From Methylobacterium sp. (GTDB lineage: Bacteria > Pseudomonadota > Alphaproteobacteria > Rhizobiales > Beijerinckiaceae): a stretch of 64,000 nt of DNA. Both the position numbers and the translations under genes were made by a program. Positions 19,041 through 31,412 of this stretch are shown piece by piece. Every line of letters starts with the position of its first letter. Position 1 is the stretch's first letter. The notes under the pieces were generated by a model. The model searched no databases and was not told where the DNA came from. It saw only the letters and a list, made by a program, of their open reading frames with translations. Location of the stretch: NCBI GenBank assembly GCA_020253445.1, contig JADCBP010000001.1:310001-374000 (forward strand), written 5' to 3'.

Positions 19041-19946
19041 GTGACCCTTCTGCTGGCTCATCTCTCCGATCCCCATATCGGTCCTCTGCCCGCCATGCCT
19101 TTCCGGGCTTTGGCGAACAAGCGTCTTACCGGCGTGCTGAACTGGCACCGCGCCCGCGCCACCATTCATAGCATGGCGGTACTTGAAGCGATCATCGCCG
19201 ATATCCGTCGGCACAAGCCCGATCATGTCGCGCTGACGGGCGACCTCGTGAATGTCGGCTACCCTCCGGAATTTCCGGTCGCGGCGCGCATGGTTGAAAC
19301 CCTGGGCAGCGGAACGGATGTCAGCGTCATACCCGGCAATCACGATGCCTATGTGCGCGGCTCCCTGCCGGCGATGGATGAGGTCTTCGCGCCCTTCATG
19401 TGCTCCGATGGCGATGAATCGCCGAGGAAGAAGCCGCTGGAGGAGCGATTCCCCTATCTCCGGGTGCGACAGAATGTCGCATTCATCGGCGTGAATACCG
19501 GGGTGCCCACAATGCCTTTCTTCGCCACCGGAACCATGGGGCAGAAGCAGGGCGAGAAGCTTGCGCGCCTGCTTGATGAAACCGGCCGCCAGCATCTGTT
19601 CCGGGTTGTGATGCTGCACCACCCTCCGGTGACGCGAGGGGTGAAATTCGGGCGTGGCCTCACCGATGCCCGGCGCTTTGAACAGGTTCTCCACAAGCAT
19701 GGGGCCGAACTGGTGCTGCACGGGCATAATCACTCTTTCTCGGTGCAGAGAATTGCCGGGCCTCGCGCACAAATCCCGGTTGTGGGCGTGGGATCGGCAT
19801 CTGCCGTTCCCGGCACGGTCCAGCATCTGGCGGAATACAATCTGATGCGGATTGTGCCGGGCTCCGAACAGGCCGTGCATGTCGAACGGCGAGGGATCGC
19901 TCTCGACAGCCGGATCGTATCCCGGGTGGGGCTGCTGACCCTGTAG
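19041..19946 (+). CDS. metallophosphoesterase (calcineurin-like)
   Basis: 301 residues. The five metal-site blocks are all present: LSDPHIG, LTGDLVN, IPGNHDAY, LHHPPVTRG and LHGHNHSF. The likely start is the GTG at 19041, which places the first conserved block at residue 6. An ATG at 18972 would add 23 residues with no conservation and has no clear ribosome site. The family includes cyclic-nucleotide phosphodiesterases and lipid hydrolases. The substrate cannot be chosen from the sequence. Confidence 0.88.
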   Translation: MTLLLAHLSDPHIGPLPAMPFRALANKRLTGVLNWHRARATIHSMAVLEAIIADIRRHKPDHVALTGDLVNVGYPPEFPVAARMVETLGSGTDVSVIPGNHDAYVRGSLPAMDEVFAPFMCSDGDESPRKKPLEERFPYLRVRQNVAFIGVNTGVPTMPFFATGTMGQKQGEKLARLLDETGRQHLFRVVMLHHPPVTRGVKFGRGLTDARRFEQVLHKHGAELVLHGHNHSFSVQRIAGPRAQIPVVGVGSASAVPGTVQHLAEYNLMRIVPGSEQAVHVERRGIALDSRIVSRVGLLTL

Positions 19947-20003
19947 AAAACGGTGGATTAACGATTGATGTGCACTCTGCCTGCGGGATGGGAGATTGCA
20001 TGA

Positions 20004-23539
<3,536 letters not shown>

Positions 23540-23580
23540 GTGCACGCGCGGCGCGGTCATCCAGCGCCCCATCGCTGATT

Positions 23581-24840
23581 TCAGCTGAGCAAGCATGCAA
23601 GCGGGAGGACGGAAATCGTCTCTCCCGCCTTGATTTCCGTGATGTCCTCGCCGAGTTCCGCCAGGGCATCCGCCGCGATGAGCGATGAGATGAGAGCGGC
23701 GCCATCCTTCGGAAATCTGTGCGCCATCATGCGCGCACCCGCTTCGGCCGCGAGGCTGACGCGGAGATATTCACGCCGATCAGCCTTCTTGCGGTAATCG
23801 AAGCCGCTGGGTACGGGGATGGGCGCGGGCCGCAGCGGTTTCGCGCCGGCGAGCATGTCGAGCACAGGCCCGACGAAGCGCAAAAATGTGACAAACACCG
23901 CAGCCGGGTTGCCCGGCATGCCAAGAAAAGGTGTGCCTTCCAATGTGCCCATGGCGATTGGCCGCCCGGGTTTGATGGCGAGACGCCAGAAATCCAGCCG
24001 CCCCGCCGCCTCGATCGCAGCCTTCACATGGTCTTCCTCACCGGTGGAGACGCCACCAGAGGTGAGGATTGCATCGTTGGCCTTCGCGGCGTCCTTCAGG
24101 GCCCGCGCCATGATGCCGGGATCGTCCGGCAGGATGCCCAGATCGATGATCTCCATGCCACGTGCCGCGAGCAAGCCCGCAAGCATCGCGCGGTTCGCAT
24201 CATATTGGCAGCCGGGTTCGGGGGCCTCCGGCGCCGGTTCGCGGATCTCGTTGCCCGTGGAGAAGATCGCGACCCGCAGTCGTCGCCGCACGGTGACCAC
24301 TGACCGGCCAGCGGCCGCGAGGCCCGCAAGATGCTGCGGCTTCAACCGCGTGCCCGCCGAAACGATGGCCGCGCCTTTCGCAAAATCCTCGCCGGCGAAA
24401 CGGCGGTTGGAGCCCAGCTTCAGGCCATGCGGCAGGAGGACCGTTTCGCCCTCGGTGCACACATCTTCCTGCATGAACACGGTATCGGCCCCGGCAGGCA
24501 TCATCGCGCCGGTAAAGATGCGCCCGGCCGTGCCGGGCGGCAGAGGTGGGACGCCAATCATTCCGGCGGGAATGCGCAAGGAGACGGGCAGCCGCGTCTC
24601 GCCCGAGGCTGCGAGATCGGCAAAGCGCACCGCATAGCCATCGACGGCGGAATTGTCGAAATTCGGGATCGCAAAGGAGCTCCGCACCTCATGCGCCAGC
24701 ACCCGGCCGATGGCCTGCATCACCGGCACGGTTTCGGTTTCGCCGAGGCCCGCAAGGCGGATCGTAAGATCGTCCAGCGCATCATCAAGGCGGCGCAGCC
24801 TGCCGCCGAAGGCAAAGGAATCCGGGCTGAGTTGCGCCAT
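23581..24840 (-). CDS. moeA: molybdopterin molybdenumtransferase
   Basis: 419 residues. It inserts molybdate into adenylated molybdopterin. Signatures: FAIPNFDNSAVDGYAVRF, GTAGRIFTGAMMPAGADTV, ILTSGGVSTGEEDHVK and PFLGMPGNPAAVFVTFLRFV, covering domains I to III, with domain IV at the C-terminus. It starts three bases after the mobB stop, so the two are cotranscribed. Confidence 0.95.
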   Translation of the reverse strand: MAQLSPDSFAFGGRLRRLDDALDDLTIRLAGLGETETVPVMQAIGRVLAHEVRSSFAIPNFDNSAVDGYAVRFADLAASGETRLPVSLRIPAGMIGVPPLPPGTAGRIFTGAMMPAGADTVFMQEDVCTEGETVLLPHGLKLGSNRRFAGEDFAKGAAIVSAGTRLKPQHLAGLAAAGRSVVTVRRRLRVAIFSTGNEIREPAPEAPEPGCQYDANRAMLAGLLAARGMEIIDLGILPDDPGIMARALKDAAKANDAILTSGGVSTGEEDHVKAAIEAAGRLDFWRLAIKPGRPIAMGTLEGTPFLGMPGNPAAVFVTFLRFVGPVLDMLAGAKPLRPAPIPVPSGFDYRKKADRREYLRVSLAAEAGARMMAHRFPKDGAALISSLIAADALAELGEDITEIKAGETISVLPLACLLS

Positions 24841-24843
24841 CGC

Positions 24844-25362
24844 TCAGCTCCCGGCGAGCAGTTCTTCGCGCGGCACCGCGAAACGGATGGCGAGATCGGC
24901 GATGGCCTCGATGTCATCGAGATGCACCTGCGGCAGGGGGACAGCGGCGAAGGGCGCATCCGTGGCGATGGCGCGGATCATCGGATCATCGGGATGCAGC
25001 GGCTCACGGCCATTGGCGGCACGGAAAACCTCGATCTTCGGATGGGTCTCGCGCTTGAACCCTTCGACCAGCACGAGATCCGCCGGGCCGAGCCGCGCCA
25101 GCAATTGCCGCAGGGCGAATTCCGGCTCGTCGCGCAATTCGTGGATCAGGGCGAAGCGGTTCGCGGATGAGACCAGCACCTCGGTGGCCCCCACCACGCG
25201 ATGGGTGTGGCTGTCCTTGCCGGGCTGATCGATCTCCAGGCTGTGATGGGCATGCTTCACGGTGGAGACACGATACCCTCGCTGCACGAGGGTGGGGATG
25301 AGTTTCGAAACGAGCGTCGTCTTGCCTGCGCCGCTCCACCCCGCCAATCCGATCACCCGCAA
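24844..25362 (-). CDS. mobB: molybdopterin-guanine dinucleotide biosynthesis protein B
   Basis: 172 residues. P-loop GWSGAGKTTLVSKL at about 8-21, then VSTVKHAHHSLEIDQPGKDSHTHRVVGA and DLVLVEGFKRETHPKIEVFR, typical of MobB. It binds GTP and assists MobA. The start is uncertain: either TTG at 25362 or GTG at 25356 (six bases later). A ribosome-site-like agggggcgg lies just upstream. moeA follows. Confidence 0.93.
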   Translation of the reverse strand: MRVIGLAGWSGAGKTTLVSKLIPTLVQRGYRVSTVKHAHHSLEIDQPGKDSHTHRVVGATEVLVSSANRFALIHELRDEPEFALRQLLARLGPADLVLVEGFKRETHPKIEVFRAANGREPLHPDDPMIRAIATDAPFAAVPLPQVHLDDIEAIADLAIRFAVPREELLAGS

Positions 25363-25390
25363 TGCCGCCCCCTTTGCTGCCCCAACAAGA

Positions 25391-25410
25391 AAGGGCGCTG
25401 GCGCGCCCTT
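25391..25410 (-). terminator. hairpin between the formate dehydrogenase genes and mobB
   Basis: An 8-base perfect stem (aagggcgc/gcgccctt) with a 4-base loop, followed on the minus strand by TCTTG. The T-run is weak. It lies after the cytochrome b subunit gene and just before mobB, so it may end or attenuate the FDH transcript. Confidence 0.5.
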
Positions 25411-25536
25411 TTCAAGTCTTCAGCGGTTGCCAATCTGACTGAGGCAGATCAAACCCAATCTCTTGGTTCGGTTACATTTTCCCGCTGCGAACGGGAACCC
25501 TTGCGCTTGAAAATGCTCCCGGCGAGAGCATGGCCG

Positions 25537-26547
25537 TTACTCGGCCGGCTGCCCGGCAGCATGCGGATGCAGCGTGCCCTTCTTCATTTCTTCCTCGACC
25601 CAGAGCGAATGATGCTCCTTGGCCCAGTTGAGATCGACCTCGCCGGAACCCATGGCATCGAAGGCGCCTTCCATTCCGATCGAGCCGATATAGGCGTGGG
25701 CCAGCATCAACGCGATCATCACATAGGCGGTGACACCATGGATGGTCGCGTGCCACTGCACGTCAGCCAGCGTGGTGGAATAGGGGAACAGCAAATACCA
25801 ACCCGAGAGCGAGAGCAGGAAGCCGCCAATCACCACCGACCAGAAAACGATCTTCTGGCCCCCATTGAAACGCTTCGCCGGAGGGTGGCTTCCCTTGGAG
25901 AGAAGCCCTCCGCCCGCCGCGAACCAGCGAAGATCCACCGCATTCGGAAGATTGTCCTTCACCCAGACGAGGAACACCAGCAGCACGCCTGCCATGAAGG
26001 CGAAGCCAACATAATTGTGGATGTACTTGGCGTATTGCGCCCAGGCGGCGAAGGCCTCAGGGCCCATCACCGGGGCCAGCAGCAGCTTGCCGAAGGTGAC
26101 ATTCGCGCCCGTGATGGCGAGGATGATGAAGCTGACAGCCGAAAGCCAGTGAGCGAAGCGCTCGACCATGTTGAAGCGCAGGATACGCTGGTTCGAAGGC
26201 CCCGCATCGATGCGGATCTTGCCGCGCATCAGGTAGAACCCGATCAACAGCGCGACCATGCCGAGGAAAGTCCAGGTGCCCAAGGCATGCAGGGTTTCCT
26301 GGTTGAAGGCGCGCCATTCACGGCCGGACTGGATCAGGCCTGCAGCCTTCGGATCGGGGATGGAGATGCGGCCCGAAATCTGCTCGCCAGGTTTCAGCGC
26401 CTGCATGAGCTGCTCTTCCTTCACCGATTGCGCGGTGGGGTTGACGCTCTGGGCCGCGACAGGGGCAGCCATGAAGAAGGCCGCAAGAAGCAGCGCGCCA
26501 AAACCGGATTTGACCTGGCAACCACGAAGGAAACGGGAGAAGGACAT
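25537..26547 (-). CDS. formate dehydrogenase subunit gamma (cytochrome b556)
   Basis: 336 residues. After a cleavable-looking signal peptide (GALLLAAFFMAAPVAAQ) there are about 70 periplasmic residues and four membrane helices. Candidate heme-ligand histidines lie in ERFAHWLSAVSF, YIHNYVGFAFM and HATIHGVTAYVMIALMLAHAY. It anchors the catalytic subunits and passes electrons to quinone. It is larger than E. coli FdnI/FdoI (about 210 residues) because of the N-terminal periplasmic extension, usual in alphaproteobacterial enzymes. The start at 26547 is chosen because it precedes the signal peptide. 26610 is also open. Confidence 0.92.
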   Translation of the reverse strand: MSFSRFLRGCQVKSGFGALLLAAFFMAAPVAAQSVNPTAQSVKEEQLMQALKPGEQISGRISIPDPKAAGLIQSGREWRAFNQETLHALGTWTFLGMVALLIGFYLMRGKIRIDAGPSNQRILRFNMVERFAHWLSAVSFIILAITGANVTFGKLLLAPVMGPEAFAAWAQYAKYIHNYVGFAFMAGVLLVFLVWVKDNLPNAVDLRWFAAGGGLLSKGSHPPAKRFNGGQKIVFWSVVIGGFLLSLSGWYLLFPYSTTLADVQWHATIHGVTAYVMIALMLAHAYIGSIGMEGAFDAMGSGEVDLNWAKEHHSLWVEEEMKKGTLHPHAAGQPAE

Positions 26548-26628
26548 CGACACGATAAGCCCCCTTATGTTCGGTTTATTGTTGGGTTGAGGCGGGATTC
26601 CCCGCCTCACGCTTTCTCGTGCATCGCC

Positions 26629-27225
26629 TCAGATGGCGATGGTTTCCTTGTAGGCGACCTTCCAGCCCCAGGCACCGGAACCATAGCCGCGCTTTGCGAC
26701 ACGCTCCTTGTAGATGGAAGCGATGATATCGCCATCACCAGCCAGCAGGGCCTTGGTCGAGCACATCTCCGCGCAGAGCGGGAGCTTGCCCTCGGCGAGG
26801 CGGTTACGGCCATATTTATCGAGTTCGGCCGAGGCATTATCCGCCTCCGGACCGCCGGCGCAGTAGGTGCACTTGTCCATCTTGCCGCGCGAGCCGAAGT
26901 TGCCGGTCTTGGGATATTGCGGAGCGCCAAACGGGCAGGCGTAGAAGCAATAGCCGCAGCCGATGCACAGGTCCTTCGAGTGCAGCACCACCGCATCCGC
27001 CGTGGTGTAGAAGCAGCTCACCGGACAAACGGAGGCACAGGGCGCATCCGTGCAATGCATGCAGGCCATCGAGACCGAGCGCTCGCCGGGCTTGCCGTCG
27101 TTGATGGTCACGACACGGCGACGGTTGATGCCCCAGGGCACCTCGTGCTCGTTCTTACAGGCGGTGACGCAGGCGTTGCATTCGATGCAGCGATCCGCGT
27201 CGCAGAGAAATTTCATGCGAGCCAT
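26629..27225 (-). CDS. formate dehydrogenase subunit beta, four 4Fe-4S clusters
   Basis: 198 residues. Four cysteine groups: CIECNACVTACKNEHEVPWG, CMHCTDAPCASVCPVSC, CIGCGYCFYACPFGAP, and CTYC with CAEMC near the C-terminus. This is the electron wire from the molybdenum subunit to the cytochrome. It lacks the C-terminal membrane helix of E. coli FdnH. Ribosome site gggaggagagacacc. It starts 15 bases after the alpha subunit gene. Confidence 0.95.
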   Translation of the reverse strand: MARMKFLCDADRCIECNACVTACKNEHEVPWGINRRRVVTINDGKPGERSVSMACMHCTDAPCASVCPVSCFYTTADAVVLHSKDLCIGCGYCFYACPFGAPQYPKTGNFGSRGKMDKCTYCAGGPEADNASAELDKYGRNRLAEGKLPLCAEMCSTKALLAGDGDIIASIYKERVAKRGYGSGAWGWKVAYKETIAI

Positions 27226-27240
27226 GGTGTCTCTCCTCCC

Positions 27241-30207
27241 TTACGCCGCACGGATCTGGCAGAGCGTGACCTTGGTTTCCTGCATCCCGGTGACGGGATC
27301 ATAGCCATAGGTCGTCACGGTGTTCACGCTTTCGCCCAAGACATAGGGATCCGTTCCCTTGGGGTATTTCGCGCGCTGGTCCTCGCCCTGGAACCACCCA
27401 CCGAAGTGGAACGGCATCCATGCGACACCCTTGCCCACACGCTCGGTGACGAGCGCCTTCATGCGGGCCTTGGAGTTGTTCTCGGCACCGGTGACCCAGA
27501 CCCAGCCGCCATCGCGGATGCCACGATCGGCCGCATCCGCGGGGTTGATTTCGACGAACATGTCCTGCTGCAGTTCGGCGAGCCACGGGTTGGAGCGGGT
27601 CTCTTCGCCGCCACCCTCGTATTCCACGAGACGCCCCGAGGAGAGGATGATCGGGAATTCCTTCGCGATCCCCTTGTCCACCGCCGCCTTCTGAACCGTG
27701 AAGCCGATATTCGGCACGCGGAACTGGCGGAAGTCCGGCCTGGTCGGGTACTGCGCCACCAGATCGGTGCGCGGCGTGTAGATCGGCTCCCGATGCACGG
27801 GGATCGGGTCCGGCAGGTTCCACGCGTTCACGCGGGCCTTGCCGTTGCCGAACGGGATACAGCCATGCTCGAGGGCCACGCGCTGGATACCGCCCGAGAG
27901 GTCGATCGCCCAAGAGACGTTATCCGGGTTGTTGCCGCCGATGCGGTTGATGACCGAGAGTTCCGCCTCCGTGAGATCCTTGTCCCAGCCGAGGCGCTTC
28001 AGCACGCCCAGGGTGAATTGCGGATAGCCGTCCTTGATCTCCGAGCCTTCGGAATACGAACCTTCCGAGAGCAGGTTGATCTTCTTCTTGGAGCCATCGG
28101 CCTGCGGCTCCTCGTATTCCACGCCGAAACGGGCGCGGAAGGTGCCGCCGCCATCCTTCACATGCACATTGGTGTTGTAGAGGATGTGCGTGCCCGGATG
28201 ACGGTATTCCGGCGTGCCCCAGCACGGCCAGGGCAGGCCGTAGAAGTCACCGCCCACTTCCGGCGCATCCTTCGGCGCGCGCAGCGTGACAAGATCGAAC
28301 TTGTCCTGGTGCTTCATATGCGCCTTGAGCCGCTCCGGAGACTGGCCGCAATAGCCGGTTGACCAGCCCCCGCGGTTGATCTCGCGGAGGATGGATTCGG
28401 GCTCCGGCTCCTCGCCATACTTGCCCTTCACCATCTTGATGTTCTTGAACATCTGGTCGGCGAAGCCAAGCTTCTGGGCGAGTTGATGAATGACCCAGTA
28501 ATCGTTCGCGCTCTCGAAGATCGGATCGACCACCTTCTCGCCCCACTGGATGGAGCGGTTGGAAGCCGTGCGCGAACCCGAGCATTCGAACTGGGTGCAG
28601 ATCGGCAGCAGATAAGTACCGTTCTTGCGGTTCGAGATATGCGCGAAGGTGGTTGGATGCGGGTCGGCAACCACCACGAGATCGAGCTTCTCGAGACCCT
28701 TGGTCATTTCCGGCATGCGGGTGACGGTGTTGCCGCCATGGCCGAACACCACGATGCCCTTCACATTGTCCTTCTGGCCCACCTGCTCCTTCGGCAGGGT
28801 GACCGCATCGAACCAGCGCGTCGAGGTGATGCCCGGCATCTCCATGGTGGAGACATCCTTGCCATCCGCCGCCTTGATGGTGTCGAAGCGGCCACGGAGC
28901 CAATCCACCGGGGTTTCCCAGACGCGCGCCCAATGCCCCCAGGCACCCGCATCGAGGCCATAATAGAGCGGGAGCGTCGTGACATCGAGGCCGAGGTCGG
29001 TCGCGCCCTGCACATTGCAGTGGCCGCGGAAGATGTTGGCACCCGTGCCGGCCGAACCCACGTTACCCGTGGCAAGCAGCAAGGTGCAGAAGGCGCGGAC
29101 ATTGGCCGTGCCGACGGTCTTCTGCGTGGCGCCCATGCACCAGATGAGGGTCGCCGGCTTCTCGAGCGCGAAGGTCTTCGCGACCTTCTCAAGCTGGGCG
29201 CCGGGAATGCCGGTGACCCGCTCGACTTCTGCCGGCGTCCACTTTTCGCATTCCTTCTTCACCATCTCCATGCCGTAGACGCGGCTTTCGATGAACTTCT
29301 TGTCTTCCCAGCCATTCTTGAAGATGTGGTGCAGCATGCCCCAGATCACCGGGATATCCGTGCCCGGACGCATGCGGACATACTCGGTCGCGTGGGCGGC
29401 CGTGCGGGTCATGCGCGGGTCGATCACGATCATATTCGCCCGGTTGATCTCCTTGCCGGAGAGGACGTGCTGGAGCGAGACCGGATGCGCTTCCGCCGGG
29501 TTGCCGCCCATGATGATCATGGTCTTGGCATTGCGGATATCGTTGTAGGAGTTGGTCTGCGCACCATAGCCCCAGGTGTTCGCCACGCCCGCCACCGTGG
29601 TGGAGTGGCAGATGCGGGCCTGGTGATCGACGTTGTTGGTGCCCCAGAAGGCCGCGAACTTGCGGAACAGGTAGGCCCCTTCATTCGAGAACTTCGCCGA
29701 GCCGAGGAACCACACCGAATCAGCGCCGGAAGCCTGGCGGATTTCCAGCATCTTCTTCGAAATCTCGTCGAAGGCCTGCTGCCAGGAGATGCGCTGCCAC
29801 TCGCCGTTGACGAGCTTCATCGGATATTTCAGGCGGCGCTCGCCCTTCACAAGTTCGCGAACCGCAGCACCCTTGGCGCAATGCGTGCCGCGGTTGATGG
29901 GGCTGTCCCAGGCCGGCTCCTGCCCGACCCAGACACCTTCCTGCACCTCGGCCTTCACCGTGCAGCCCACCGAGCAATGGGTGCAGATATTGGTCTTCAC
30001 ATCCACCGGTTTGCCGGGGACGGGCATCTTCGCCCGAGCCTCACGAACCGTGCCGACGGAAAGGGAGCCGAGAGCCGCGAGACCACCGGCCGCAAGGCCG
30101 GAGCGCCGCAGGAACGAACGGCGATCCAGCCGCTCGGCACCGAGGCCGTTGACGGAGGAGAGGAATGCGCCGCGCGGCGCCTGACCTTCCTTGCGCTTGA
30201 TGAGCAT
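27241..30207 (-). CDS. formate dehydrogenase catalytic subunit alpha (Cys type)
   Basis: 988 residues. Oxidises formate to CO2 at a bis-MGD molybdenum or tungsten centre. A Tat signal DRRSFLRRSGLAAGGLAAL (29-47) sends it to the periplasm. One 4Fe-4S cluster is bound by C75, C78, C82 and C110. The metal ligand is C200 in ARICHSTTVAG, next to the catalytic H201. E. coli FdnG/FdhF have selenocysteine there, so no selenium machinery is needed here. The C-terminal MGD domain includes FPIILSSGRLVEYEGGG and NPADAADRGIRDGGWV. Ribosome site gaggaaaacgcc. Confidence 0.96.
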   Translation of the reverse strand: MLIKRKEGQAPRGAFLSSVNGLGAERLDRRSFLRRSGLAAGGLAALGSLSVGTVREARAKMPVPGKPVDVKTNICTHCSVGCTVKAEVQEGVWVGQEPAWDSPINRGTHCAKGAAVRELVKGERRLKYPMKLVNGEWQRISWQQAFDEISKKMLEIRQASGADSVWFLGSAKFSNEGAYLFRKFAAFWGTNNVDHQARICHSTTVAGVANTWGYGAQTNSYNDIRNAKTMIIMGGNPAEAHPVSLQHVLSGKEINRANMIVIDPRMTRTAAHATEYVRMRPGTDIPVIWGMLHHIFKNGWEDKKFIESRVYGMEMVKKECEKWTPAEVERVTGIPGAQLEKVAKTFALEKPATLIWCMGATQKTVGTANVRAFCTLLLATGNVGSAGTGANIFRGHCNVQGATDLGLDVTTLPLYYGLDAGAWGHWARVWETPVDWLRGRFDTIKAADGKDVSTMEMPGITSTRWFDAVTLPKEQVGQKDNVKGIVVFGHGGNTVTRMPEMTKGLEKLDLVVVADPHPTTFAHISNRKNGTYLLPICTQFECSGSRTASNRSIQWGEKVVDPIFESANDYWVIHQLAQKLGFADQMFKNIKMVKGKYGEEPEPESILREINRGGWSTGYCGQSPERLKAHMKHQDKFDLVTLRAPKDAPEVGGDFYGLPWPCWGTPEYRHPGTHILYNTNVHVKDGGGTFRARFGVEYEEPQADGSKKKINLLSEGSYSEGSEIKDGYPQFTLGVLKRLGWDKDLTEAELSVINRIGGNNPDNVSWAIDLSGGIQRVALEHGCIPFGNGKARVNAWNLPDPIPVHREPIYTPRTDLVAQYPTRPDFRQFRVPNIGFTVQKAAVDKGIAKEFPIILSSGRLVEYEGGGEETRSNPWLAELQQDMFVEINPADAADRGIRDGGWVWVTGAENNSKARMKALVTERVGKGVAWMPFHFGGWFQGEDQRAKYPKGTDPYVLGESVNTVTTYGYDPVTGMQETKVTLCQIRAA

Positions 30208-30217
30208 GGCGTTTTCC

Positions 30218-30430
30218 TCAGTAGCGGTTGGTCTGATAATATTTTTTCACATGCGCGGTTTCCTGATACCGCGCCTTCTTCTTCTCGGAATCGCTCTCGC
30301 TGGCCGCAGCCGGCGTTGCGATCGCGCCCGCGCCGATCGCGGTTGCCGTTGCACCCACGAGCCCTGTCCGCAGGAAGGTGCGGCGGGATTCATCCGGGCG
30401 GTCGGGCACTTTTTTCGTGTCGCTCGTCAT
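30218..30430 (-). CDS. small Tat-signal protein of the formate dehydrogenase operon
   Basis: 70 residues. Tat motif SRRTFLRTGLVGATATAIGAG at about 16-36, an Ala-rich cleavage region (ATPAAASE), then a charged tail EKKKARYQETAHVKKYYQTNRY. Proteins of this kind sit directly before the alpha subunit gene in many FDH operons, without a known role. It starts 31 bases after the TorD-like gene and ends 10 bases before the alpha start. I start it at 30430. A frame open to 30568 is only a shadow of the gene upstream. Confidence 0.8.
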   Translation of the reverse strand: MTSDTKKVPDRPDESRRTFLRTGLVGATATAIGAGAIATPAAASESDSEKKKARYQETAHVKKYYQTNRY

Positions 30431-30461
30431 CGCGATCTTCTCCCCTCGATTGCGGTCCGCC

Positions 30462-31268
30462 TCAGGCGGCATCCGGCGTTTCTGCGCCATCAAGCGCGAA
30501 AGCCTCGCGCTCGATGGCCATGAAGACTGTCCCGAGCCGTCCGACGGCCCGGTAGAAAGGTTGCGCATCCATCTTCTCGAGATCGGCGAAGAAGCGCTCG
30601 ACCCACGGCTTCAGATGGCGCTCGAAATAGGCCCTCTCCTCGCGCGCTTCGCAGGGAATGCGGCGGGCGATGAGGCCGGACATGGTCTCCATCAGGAAAC
30701 CGAGATGATCTTCCGGCTCCTGGAATTCCTCGCCACGCTCCAGCCCGAGGCGGCGCATGTCGGAGCGCACGCGCACCAGAGGACGCTCATAGAGGAAGCC
30801 GGTCTGATAATAGGAGGCGAAGGGCAGCAATTCGCCCCGTCCCACGCCGATGAACAGGTCGAAATGCTCGCGGGCGATCTCCTCAGCACGGGTGACATCC
30901 GCCTGGGCGGCGAGCCCGCGCAATGCTTCACCGAGCGCCCCGTCATCCCCGTCAAGCTGGCGCAGGCCGATCAGGATGCGCTCGTCCGGAACGCGCAGGA
31001 GGAGATTGGCGAAAAGCAGGTAAAGTTGAGCGCGAGCCTCGTCGATCGGATCCAGCACCACGGGGACCGACACCCCATCTTCGGAAGGGTAGAGATCAGG
31101 GCGCAGGACATGGCGGGCAACGCCCGTTGCGGCCTCGACCGCTGCCACACGCTCGGCGGGAACACGACACCATCCGGAAATCGATGGCTGAGCCACACCA
31201 AGCTTGCGCGCGAGAGCGGAAGCTCCACCCGCAGCCTGCAGCGCGGTTTGTAAACCGGCGTCCCTCAT
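30462..31268 (-). CDS. TorD/DmsD-like chaperone with N-terminal Cro/YdaS-type helix-turn-helix
   Basis: 268 residues. Residues about 1-58 read as a Cro/YdaS-type DNA-binding domain: LQTALQAAGGASALARKLGV, then AQPSISGWCRVPAERVAAVE and TGVARHVLRPDLYP. Residues about 72-260 are an all-alpha TorD-like chaperone, with EHFDLFIGVGRGELLPFASYY (the conserved pattern in this family), EPEDHLGFLMETM and an aromatic-rich end. The chaperone half should bind the Tat signal of the alpha subunit until cofactor loading is complete. The HTH half could bind DNA. A well-formed promoter lies about 100 bases upstream. The start at 31268 follows cggagagca. Confidence 0.85.
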   Translation of the reverse strand: MRDAGLQTALQAAGGASALARKLGVAQPSISGWCRVPAERVAAVEAATGVARHVLRPDLYPSEDGVSVPVVLDPIDEARAQLYLLFANLLLRVPDERILIGLRQLDGDDGALGEALRGLAAQADVTRAEEIAREHFDLFIGVGRGELLPFASYYQTGFLYERPLVRVRSDMRRLGLERGEEFQEPEDHLGFLMETMSGLIARRIPCEAREERAYFERHLKPWVERFFADLEKMDAQPFYRAVGRLGTVFMAIEREAFALDGAETPDAA

Positions 31269-31368
31269 TGCTCTCCGATCAGCGGTAAACCCGCCTTTTG
31301 CTTATCTGTCCTGCCCGCAGGGTTTTCTGACGAACCCGAGGACATAGTAAAATGGACTAGTCTTAAAA

Positions 31369-31396
31369 ATTATAGGCCATTCCTATGGGCAGGCAA
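31369..31396 (-). promoter_or_regulatory. sigma-70-like promoter for the FDH structural operon
   Basis: On the minus strand TTGCCT (31396-31391) is followed after 16 bases by a perfect TATAAT (31374-31369), about 100 bases before the HTH-TorD start. The region between is AT-rich compared with the rest of the window. A short inverted repeat (gcaggc/gcctgc, 31389-31403) overlaps the -35. Confidence 0.6.
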
Positions 31397-31412
31397 GGCC
31401 TGCGGCGTTGGG

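Noticed and set aside
25201-28362. 1053-residue plus-strand frame opposite the FDH genes
   Set aside because: Shadow of the formate dehydrogenase subunits and mobB. No domain pattern, low-complexity His/Arg/Gly-rich composition.
29998-30210. possible selenocysteine use in FDH alpha
   Set aside because: The frame is uninterrupted and the ligand position is a normal Cys (C200), so no in-frame UGA readthrough is needed.
28483-30555. 690-residue plus-strand frame opposite the FDH alpha subunit
   Set aside because: Antisense shadow of a conserved catalytic subunit. No recognisable motif.
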